Shown here: positions 14,763-19,249 of the stretch, one piece after another
How positions within the stretch are numbered: the stretch's first letter is position 1
Layout: each line of letters opens with the position of its first letter
NCBI GenBank assembly: GCA_964612735.1
Contig: CAZTEB010000015.1
Location: 1-19,249, forward strand
Reading direction: 5' to 3'
Length of the DNA stretch: 19,249 bases
Origin: CAZTEB01 sp964612735
GTDB taxonomy: Bacteria > Patescibacteriota > Microgenomatia > UBA1400 > PJMF01
The notes under the pieces: generated by a model
The model's input: the letters and a program-made list of their open reading frames with translations, nothing else
What the model was told of the DNA's origin: nothing
The model's database searches: none
Made by a program: the position numbers and the translations under genes

Positions 14763-14782
14763 CCTGCCTACCGGCAGGCAGG
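14763..14782. repeat. 20-bp palindrome in the spacer upstream of dinB
   Basis: CCTGCC-TACC-GGCAGG with flanking AGG/CCT forms a 20-bp self-complementary element with a single mismatched pair (A14770 against C14775). It is GC-rich in an otherwise AT-rich 146-nt spacer. It has no following T-run on either strand, so it is not a standard terminator. Similar CTGCC/GGCAG palindromes occur as dispersed repeats in bacterial genomes; copies elsewhere in this genome cannot be checked here. The rest of 14722-14867 shows nothing else recognisable beyond a possible AT-rich dinB promoter near 14728-14750. Confidence 0.5.
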
Positions 14783-14867
14783 CAATGACGAACTTTTTCA
14801 GGCCTTAAAGAGACCTTCTAAAGTGTCATTTGCGCTAAGTTTCAATGCCTCGTTTGTTTTAAGAACC

Positions 14868-15116
14868 CTACCCATCAAACCACAGCTGATTGAGTAACCA
14901 TTGCTCGGTGTCACGGTTAAACTCTAGGCGATAGACGTTGCCGCCTGACATTACGCTGTAGAGGCGCTTGCGGACGCCGCCATCCTTGGTGTCGGAGATC
15001 AGGGTGATCTGGTCAATTTTCAGAGTTTGCTGATGCCAGCGAAATTTTTTGGGGACAAATGATGACTGATTGTAGACTCCGGCCACCGCGATAGTTTCGT
15101 CTATTGTTTGGTACAT
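14868..15116 (-). CDS. Conserved-looking 82-aa protein upstream of dinB, unknown function
   Basis: The start chosen is ATG 15116. A longer frame beginning with TTG at 15152 is rejected because that TTG is part of a TTGACA -35 box. The 82-aa product has no membrane segment and looks like a small beta-barrel: FVPKKFRWHQQTLKID (17-32), ITLISD, the basic turn KDGGVRKRLYSVMSGG (about 41-56), VYRLEFN, and WLLNQLWFDG at the C-terminus. The KFRW...GG.YRLEF...W pattern recalls small DUF6504-type proteins coded next to Y-family polymerase genes, but I cannot confirm this. It is 146 nt upstream of dinB on the same strand, so a shared DNA-damage role is possible. Confidence 0.6.
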   Translation of the reverse strand: MYQTIDETIAVAGVYNQSSFVPKKFRWHQQTLKIDQITLISDTKDGGVRKRLYSVMSGGNVYRLEFNRDTEQWLLNQLWFDG

Positions 15117-15122
15117 ACCACT

Positions 15123-15152
15123 ATCAAACAATAAAAAACCCGAAAGTGTCAA
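15123..15152 (-). promoter_or_regulatory. Promoter of the 82-aa gene with consensus -35
   Basis: Read on the minus strand, TTGACA (15152-15147) matches the -35 consensus exactly. Eighteen nt further on is TTTGAT (15128-15123), and the ATG at 15116 follows after 6 nt. This implies a leaderless or nearly leaderless mRNA. The -10 match is weaker than the -35. Confidence 0.45.
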
Positions 15153-15158
15153 CTGGGG

Positions 15159-15164
15159 TATACT
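15159..15164 (+). promoter_or_regulatory. -10 box of the CAP-domain gene
   Basis: TATACT at 15159-15164 is followed after 5 nt by the ATG at 15170, leaving no room for a leader. No good -35 is seen at 16-18 nt. It overlaps the divergent promoter region of the 82-aa gene; the two -10 boxes lie about 30 nt apart. Confidence 0.45.
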
Positions 15165-15169
15165 GCATC

Positions 15170-15697
15170 ATGTCATCTTGGCTTTCTTCGTTAGTACCCG
15201 GCTTAACTATAGTGTTGGTCTTGGTAAGTGCAGGCTGGCTAATGACTTTGCTAGCCTTATTTAAAGCCAATCAACAGCCACCTCAATCTCCTGAGATTTC
15301 CCAGCAGCACGGCATCAAAACTTCTTCTTATCAAGACATGGTGGCGCTGGTCAATGCTCAACGAGTTGAGCAAGGTTTACCTCAGCTAGTCGAACACGAA
15401 GCGCTGCGCAAGTCAGCTACTGCCAAGGCTTGCGATATGGTTAATCGTGAGTACTTTGGTCATCGGGATCCTGAAGGCAGGGAAGCCTGGCACTTCTTCG
15501 AAGAAAAGGGCTTCGAGTATGTGTTTGCGGGCGAGAACTTGATTGAGAGTTTTGTGGGTGATGAAGCGGCCATGGCGGAGCTAATGGCAAGTCCCGAGCA
15601 CCGTGCTAATATTTTATCTCCCAACTATACCCACGTCGGCGTTGGACGGTGTGATGAGATCACGGTCCAGCACTTTGGGACGTTGAGGGTGGAGTAG
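15170..15697 (+). CDS. Membrane-anchored CAP/SCP-domain protein
   Basis: The start chosen is ATG 15170, just after a TATACT box; a TTG at 15104 in frame would add 22 poor residues that cross the divergent promoter. The 175-aa product has a membrane helix at 9-31, a Gln/Pro linker, and a CAP domain (about 54-172). CAP signatures are VNAQRVEQGLPQLVEHEALRKSATAKACDM, FGHRDPEG (96-103) with His98, AGENL (120-124) with Glu122, SPEHRANIL (141-149) with His144, and YTHVGVG. His98, Glu122 and His144 make up the CAP cavity residues. Bacterial CAP proteins are extracellular and of mostly unsettled function. The domain ends soon after VGVGRCDE, slightly short of the last strand of the family. Confidence 0.88.
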   Translation: MSSWLSSLVPGLTIVLVLVSAGWLMTLLALFKANQQPPQSPEISQQHGIKTSSYQDMVALVNAQRVEQGLPQLVEHEALRKSATAKACDMVNREYFGHRDPEGREAWHFFEEKGFEYVFAGENLIESFVGDEAAMAELMASPEHRANILSPNYTHVGVGRCDEITVQHFGTLRVE

Positions 15698-15745
15698 GTC
15701 GAGAACACCCCTTGGGAAAACCAGAGAATATGGGAGAATAAGGCT

Positions 15746-17587
15746 ATGGCGATTTCGCAAGATATTCAACAATTGGTTGCAAATTCATTGGTTGAGCTAA
15801 AGATACCAGCGCCAGCCGACATTCACCTGGAGCATCCAGCTGATCCATCTCATGGTGATTACGCTACCAATGTCGCCATGCAGGTGTTTGGTGCTTCGAA
15901 GAATACACCAGATTTCACCTTTTCCAATCCTAGGGAGTTGGCTTCAGCGTTGGTAGAAGTACTTCAACAGTCAGCTGGTTCAGATATTGCCAAGATCGAA
16001 GTAGCTGGTCCGGGTTTTATCAACTTCACCTTGAGTGACAACTTCTTGCTAGATAGCATGCAGTCCGTTATCACTCAAAAAGAGTTACTAGCACCATCTC
16101 TGGATGGTCAAAAGATCGTTGTTGAGTTTACCGATCCTAACCCGTTTAAGCAGCTCCACATTGGTCACTTGTACAGCAATACAGTTGGTGAATCTGTCTG
16201 CAAAATGTTTGAAGCACTGGGGGCTGAGGTAAAGCGAGCAGACTACTTTGGTGATGTGGGGATGCACGTAGCCAAGAGCGTCTGGGGGATGAAGAAAAAA
16301 TTACAAGAAGAGAATCTTACTTTAGAGCAGCTTGAAGAGCAGCCACTTTCAGAACGAGTAGCTTTTTTAGGTCAAGCTTATGCTTTGGGTGCTACTGCCT
16401 ATAAAGATGATGAGCAAGCTCAAGCAGAGATCAAGGAAATTAATTACTTAACCTATAAATCGGGTCAAGAGAATTTAGTAGAATCAAAAAACTGGCAGCC
16501 TCAGATTAATTATGATGCTTTGATCACTACCGACACTTTTGATTACTCAGAGATAAAGCAGCTCTATCAAACTGGTCGAGCGTGGAGCTTGGCATATTTT
16601 GACAGTATCTATCAGCGGGTGGGAATGCAGTTTGATTACTACTATCCCGAGAGTGAGACGGGTGAGTATGGCACTAAAATTGTTCGTGAGTACCTGAAGA
16701 AGGGTGTGTTTGAAGAAAGCGATGGAGCCATCGTGTACAAAGGTGAAAAGCATGGTCTTCATACCCGAGTGTTTCTTAACAGCTTTGGGCTGCCTACCTA
16801 TGAAGCTAAGGAGCTAGGCTTGCCCGGACTGAAGTTCCAAGATTTTCCGTATGATCGATCGTTCATCATCACGGGCAATGAGATCAATGAATACTTCAAG
16901 GTACTACTGGCTGCTATCAGTGAGGTTAATCCTGATCTAGCTACCAAGACCACCCACATTGGTCACGGCATGGTGCGCTTGCCGGAGGGTAAGATGTCGA
17001 GTCGAACTGGTCAAGTGATCACAGCCGAGTGGTTGCTCGATGAAGCTGCTCAAAGAATTGAGGAGCATCTGCGGGAATCTCAACCCAAGATGTCAGAGGC
17101 TGAGCAAATGCAGCTGGCTGATGCTATCGGACAAGCTGCCATTAAATATGCGTTTCTAAAGCAGGCTATTGGCGCCGACATTGCGTTTAGCTTTGACGAA
17201 TCACTTTCATTTACTGGTAATTCTGGTCCGTATCTCCAGTACACGGTAGTGCGGTGTAAAAGTATTTTAGAGAAAGCTGGCGCCACAGCGACTACAGACC
17301 TTTCTCCTAAACTCGAGCTTTCACCGAGTGAGCGAGCGCTGCTACGACTTTTATATCGCTATCCCGAGGCTGTCACACTGGCTGCTCAAGATCTAGCACC
17401 CCATCATGTCTGTACCTATTTGTTTGAGCTGGCACAGGCCTTTAATACTTTTTACGCTCACTGTCCCGTGGTGTCAGAAACAGACCAAGACCTCAAGCAA
17501 CTGCGATTGGCGCTGACGAGTGCCACTTCCCGGATCATTGAGTCTGGGTTAGCATTGTTGGGGATACGCACTGTATCTGTGATGTGA
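15746..17587 (+). CDS. argS: Arginyl-tRNA synthetase
   Basis: This 613-aa class I aminoacyl-tRNA synthetase charges tRNA-Arg. It has the N-terminal Arg-tRNA-synt-N (Add1) domain (about 1-100, with HGDYATNVAM and GPGFINFTLS). The catalytic Rossmann domain follows, with FTDPNPFKQLHIGHL holding the HIGH motif at 138-141, DYFGDVGMH (166-174), and the KMSKS-type loop GKMSSRTG (415-422). A C-terminal DALR anticodon-binding domain ends at SGLALLGIRTVSVM, the characteristic C-terminal Met of the family. Length is normal and nothing is missing. The start is ATG 15746, with a weak AAGG 2 nt upstream. It lies 48 nt after the CAP gene and 17 nt before the methyltransferase gene. Confidence 0.97.
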   Translation: MAISQDIQQLVANSLVELKIPAPADIHLEHPADPSHGDYATNVAMQVFGASKNTPDFTFSNPRELASALVEVLQQSAGSDIAKIEVAGPGFINFTLSDNFLLDSMQSVITQKELLAPSLDGQKIVVEFTDPNPFKQLHIGHLYSNTVGESVCKMFEALGAEVKRADYFGDVGMHVAKSVWGMKKKLQEENLTLEQLEEQPLSERVAFLGQAYALGATAYKDDEQAQAEIKEINYLTYKSGQENLVESKNWQPQINYDALITTDTFDYSEIKQLYQTGRAWSLAYFDSIYQRVGMQFDYYYPESETGEYGTKIVREYLKKGVFEESDGAIVYKGEKHGLHTRVFLNSFGLPTYEAKELGLPGLKFQDFPYDRSFIITGNEINEYFKVLLAAISEVNPDLATKTTHIGHGMVRLPEGKMSSRTGQVITAEWLLDEAAQRIEEHLRESQPKMSEAEQMQLADAIGQAAIKYAFLKQAIGADIAFSFDESLSFTGNSGPYLQYTVVRCKSILEKAGATATTDLSPKLELSPSERALLRLLYRYPEAVTLAAQDLAPHHVCTYLFELAQAFNTFYAHCPVVSETDQDLKQLRLALTSATSRIIESGLALLGIRTVSVM

Positions 17588-17604
17588 TCAACTAGATAGG
17601 ATAT

Positions 17605-18306
17605 ATGTCAGGACTATGGCTTCGCATTAAATGGCATTTTTTTTGGTGGTTTAACTACTTTGCATTAACCTTTTGGCTGCAACGCCGAGGTGTGTTTGCT
17701 GATGACGCATATCAGCTTGAGCAATGGGGTTCGCAGTATGGTGGCTGGTATGTGCCGTACAATCTTCTTAAGAAAAATTGGGTGTACTACTGTGTGGGCG
17801 TAGGCCAAGATATCAGCTTCGACCTGCGGTTGACCGAGCGTGCTGGTGCCACAGTGCATATGTTTGACCCTACTCCAGCGAGTAAGGAGTTTGTGAAGCA
17901 GTATGACAGTAATAAGAAACTCAAGTTTCACGCTGTAGGCATTTGGAACAAAGATGCGACTATGAGTTTTGCTCCGCCGCTGAATGAAGGCTGGACGTCT
18001 CACTCGATTGTCGATCTTCAGGGTACTAAGGGGGTGGCGTTTAAGGCGAAGTGTAAGCGGCTGAAGACAGTGATGAAGGAGCTGGGTCACTCTAAAATCG
18101 ACTTGCTTAAACTCGATATCAGTGGTGCTGAGTATGAAGTCTTGGAAGATATGTTTGCATCTAAGATCGCGCCCAAGGTGCTGCTAATAGAGTTTGATCA
18201 GCCGACGTCAGTTTTTAGGACATACGCTATGATCATGAGGATTTGTAATCAAGGGTATGACTTGGCAATTCGCTCTATGTGGGATTTTGCCTTTATCAAA
18301 AAATAG
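17605..18306 (+). CDS. FkbM-family SAM-dependent methyltransferase
   Basis: This 233-aa protein has an N-terminal region (1-58) with two aromatic hydrophobic stretches (HFFWWFNYFALTFWL at 11-25) that may bind membrane. A methyltransferase domain follows. Motif I is CVGVGQDISFDLRL (63-76, SAM-binding Gly-rich loop), motif II is VHMFDPTP (84-91) with the acidic residue that contacts the ribose, then HAVGIW and KIDLLKLDISGAEYEVLEDM (164-183), the FkbM signature. FkbM enzymes methylate hydroxyls, often of sugars in glycans. The gene starts 17 nt after argS and is probably cotranscribed; a possible terminator follows its stop. The substrate is unknown. Confidence 0.88.
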   Translation: MSGLWLRIKWHFFWWFNYFALTFWLQRRGVFADDAYQLEQWGSQYGGWYVPYNLLKKNWVYYCVGVGQDISFDLRLTERAGATVHMFDPTPASKEFVKQYDSNKKLKFHAVGIWNKDATMSFAPPLNEGWTSHSIVDLQGTKGVAFKAKCKRLKTVMKELGHSKIDLLKLDISGAEYEVLEDMFASKIAPKVLLIEFDQPTSVFRTYAMIMRICNQGYDLAIRSMWDFAFIKK

Positions 18307-18307
18307 C

Positions 18308-18330
18308 GCCACTGCATAGTGTGCTTTTTT
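18308..18330 (+). terminator. Weak intrinsic terminator after the methyltransferase gene
   Basis: A stem pairs GC-CACT (18308-18313) with AGTG-GC (18318-18324, with T18322 bulged) around a GCAT loop, and six T residues follow (18325-18330). The stem is short, so termination may be partial. It lies 2 nt after the stop of the methyltransferase gene and before a new promoter. Confidence 0.4.
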
Positions 18331-18358
18331 AAGTGGTTTTGATCTGCTCGTGCGTTTC

Positions 18359-18442
18359 GAGTACTCATTGACGCTTTTTTTGATACTTTCTTAGTATGGA
18401 GACAGGGATTTTTTTAGTACATAGGTGTGTTTCCCAAGGAGG
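18359..18442 (+). promoter_or_regulatory. Promoter, possible operator and strong ribosome binding site of the DUF378 gene
   Basis: TTGACG (18368-18373) and TAGTAT (18392-18397) form a promoter with 18-nt spacing. An 8-bp palindrome GAGTACTC (18359-18366) lies just upstream of the -35, and ATACT/AGTAT arms (18384-18388 and 18393-18397) make a small dyad over the -10. Either may bind a regulator. AAGGAGG (18436-18442) is a near-perfect Shine-Dalgarno 8 nt before the ATG at 18451. The rest of 18331-18358 shows nothing recognisable. Confidence 0.5.
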
Positions 18443-18450
18443 TAGGTAGT

Positions 18451-18669
18451 ATGATGAATAAAACGCTGCACATGGCGACGTTTACGTTGCTGGTAGTTGG
18501 TGGAGTTAACTGGGGGCTGGTTGGTGCCTTTGATCTCAACTTAGTTGACTCAGTGCTTGGTACCATGCCAATGGTTGAGCAACTCGTCTATATTGCTGTC
18601 GGTGTCTCTGCGGTCTATGAATTCTTGATTCATATGAAGACCTGCAAGATGTGCATGGACAAAAAATAG
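18451..18669 (+). CDS. DUF378 membrane protein with C-terminal CxxC
   Basis: This 72-aa protein has two membrane helices. The first contains FTLLVVGGVNWGLVGAF, the signature of DUF378 (PF04070): a GGxNWGLVG turn in the first helix. The second is about residues 43-60. The C-terminal tail carries CKMC (Cys65, Cys68), a common ending in this family that could bind metal or form a disulfide. The start is ATG 18451 (a second ATG follows at 18454); a GTG at 18427 would run through the Shine-Dalgarno and is rejected. It has its own promoter and a very strong ribosome binding site, suggesting high expression. The function of DUF378 is unknown. Confidence 0.88.
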   Translation: MMNKTLHMATFTLLVVGGVNWGLVGAFDLNLVDSVLGTMPMVEQLVYIAVGVSAVYEFLIHMKTCKMCMDKK

Positions 18670-18691
18670 CGTTATTGCGTTTCACGGCTTG

Positions 18692-18719
18692 TTGAGCAAG
18701 GGGTCTGTGGTGATAGAAT
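18692..18719 (+). promoter_or_regulatory. Extended -10 promoter of the nuclease gene, probably leaderless
   Basis: TTGAGC (18692-18697), the same -35 as at 3561, lies 16 nt upstream of TAGAAT (18714-18719), which is preceded by TGA to give an extended -10. The ATG at 18727 follows after 7 nt, so no Shine-Dalgarno is possible. Confidence 0.5.
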
Positions 18720-18726
18720 GATCACC

Positions 18727-19249
18727 ATGCCGCTTGATCCCTATAGTGCTACTTGGATTTCCCATAGTTCATTGAGTGATTTTTTAGTTTGTCCTAGGTC
18801 GTACTATCTCAAGAACGTCTATAAAGATCCCGTTACTAATCACAAGGTTCAGGTGGTCTCTCCAGCTTTGTCTTTAGGTCAGGCTGTGCATGAGGTGCTT
18901 GAGTCATTATCCATCGTTCCTACTGAGAAACGTTTTCAAAAGTCATTGATAGAGCGCTTTGATGTCGCTTGGAAGAAAGTTAGAGGTAAAAAAGGCGGCT
19001 TTAGTACCCAAGAGGCAGAGCAGGAATACAAGGTGCAGGGAGAGGAGATGCTGCGCAGAGTTATGCAGCATCCAGGTCCGCTAGAAAACTTAGCAGTCAA
19101 AATCAATCAAGAACTACCTCACTTTTGGTTGTCTGAGGATGACAATATTATTTTGTGTGGAAAAGTTGATTGGCTCGAGTATCTAGCTGATGATGATGCT
19201 GTCCACATCATAGATTTCAAAACCAGTAAGCGTGAGGAAGCTGGCGACT
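18727..19249 (+). CDS. PD-(D/E)XK nuclease of the RecB/Cas4 type, N-terminal part (runs off the window)
   Basis: The frame opens with ATG 18727 and stays open to the window end (174 codons seen). The N-terminus ISHSSLSDFLVCPRSYYL (11-28) is the typical opening of the PF12705-type RecB/AddB/Cas4 nuclease fold. Further motifs are GQAVHEVLE (51-59) with His55, GKVDWLEY (145-152) with Asp148, and IIDFKTSK (161-168) with the catalytic Asp163 and Lys165. The active-site set is thus complete. An Fe-S cluster cysteine may be Cys22, but the three C-terminal cysteines would lie beyond the window. Short domain length before the motifs suggests a stand-alone nuclease; a helicase fusion cannot be excluded. 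It has its own promoter. Confidence 0.85.
   Translation, partial: MPLDPYSATWISHSSLSDFLVCPRSYYLKNVYKDPVTNHKVQVVSPALSLGQAVHEVLESLSIVPTEKRFQKSLIERFDVAWKKVRGKKGGFSTQEAEQEYKVQGEEMLRRVMQHPGPLENLAVKINQELPHFWLSEDDNIILCGKVDWLEYLADDDAVHIIDFKTSKREEAGD

Noticed and set aside
14763..14782. Palindrome upstream of dinB as an intrinsic terminator
   Set aside because: No T-run follows on either strand, so it is listed as a repeat instead.
15117..15152. TTG start at 15152 extending the 82-aa protein to 94 aa
   Set aside because: The TTG is the first part of a consensus TTGACA -35 box, and an ATG at 15116 gives a compact domain.
15104..15169. TTG start at 15104 for the CAP-domain protein
   Set aside because: The extra residues do not look like a leader, cross the divergent promoter, and a TATACT box sits 5 nt before ATG 15170.
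15712..15740. Promoter directly upstream of argS (TTGGGA with AGAATA)
   Set aside because: The -10 match is poor and the gene may be read from the CAP promoter; not strong enough to list.
18427..18450. GTG start at 18427 for the DUF378 protein
   Set aside because: It would translate through the AAGGAGG ribosome binding site; ATG 18451 has ideal spacing.
1..19249. CRISPR arrays, tRNA or rRNA genes, transposons, recoded TGA
   Set aside because: No direct-repeat/spacer pattern, cloverleaf, rRNA stretch or transposase was seen; several genes end at TGA where the protein family ends.

Overview
The window most likely comes from a member of the Candidate Phyla Radiation (Patescibacteria). The evidence is a compact layout with many overlapping or nearly abutting genes, a small Gram-positive-style type IV pilus locus with no secretin, many N-terminally anchored surface proteins, a DUF378 protein, and several genes with no Shine-Dalgarno sequence. 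Base composition is moderate by eye. TGA is used as a stop codon (argS, the PilW-like gene, the 311-aa surface protein), so the recoded Gracilibacteria/Absconditabacteria code does not apply. I cannot place it in a finer lineage.

Layout. Positions 1-3568 (minus strand) hold the start of a secreted protein cut by the window edge, then a three-gene unit read from 3568 down to 243: a CARDB/TSP3-type surface protein, a membrane-anchored PQQ-type sugar dehydrogenase, and a membrane-anchored alpha/beta hydrolase. A divergent promoter region with a palindromic -10 box separates this unit from the plus-strand block.

Positions 3598-13482 (plus strand) form a type IV pilus block. It begins with a YggT-family membrane protein and a response regulator with a long disordered tail, followed by PilB and PilC. 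Next come four small-pilin genes in the order GspH/FimU-like, PilV-like, PilW-like, PilX-like, then a shortened PilM/GspL-like protein and a GspG/PilA-like prepilin with its own promoter. The block ends with an anchored RskA-C-like domain protein, a four-helix membrane protein and an anchored MsrA. The PilV-like gene is the most striking item. Behind its prepilin domain and a Gly5 linker lies a domain of about 420 residues with seven to eight tryptophan-marked repeats, which looks like a beta-propeller. It may be a one-protein substitute for the PilV plus PilY1 pilus-tip adhesin.

Positions 13483-15116 (minus strand) hold a DinB-type Y-family polymerase and a conserved-looking 82-aa protein, separated by a spacer with a 20-bp palindrome.

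Positions 15170-19249 (plus strand) hold an anchored CAP-domain protein, argS, an FkbM-family methyltransferase, a DUF378 protein and the start of a RecB/Cas4-type PD-(D/E)XK nuclease that runs off the window. Several genes have a -10 box only 5-8 nt before the ATG, which suggests leaderless mRNAs, while others carry strong Shine-Dalgarno sites. No tRNA, rRNA, CRISPR array, transposase or gene-free stretch over 300 bases was seen.
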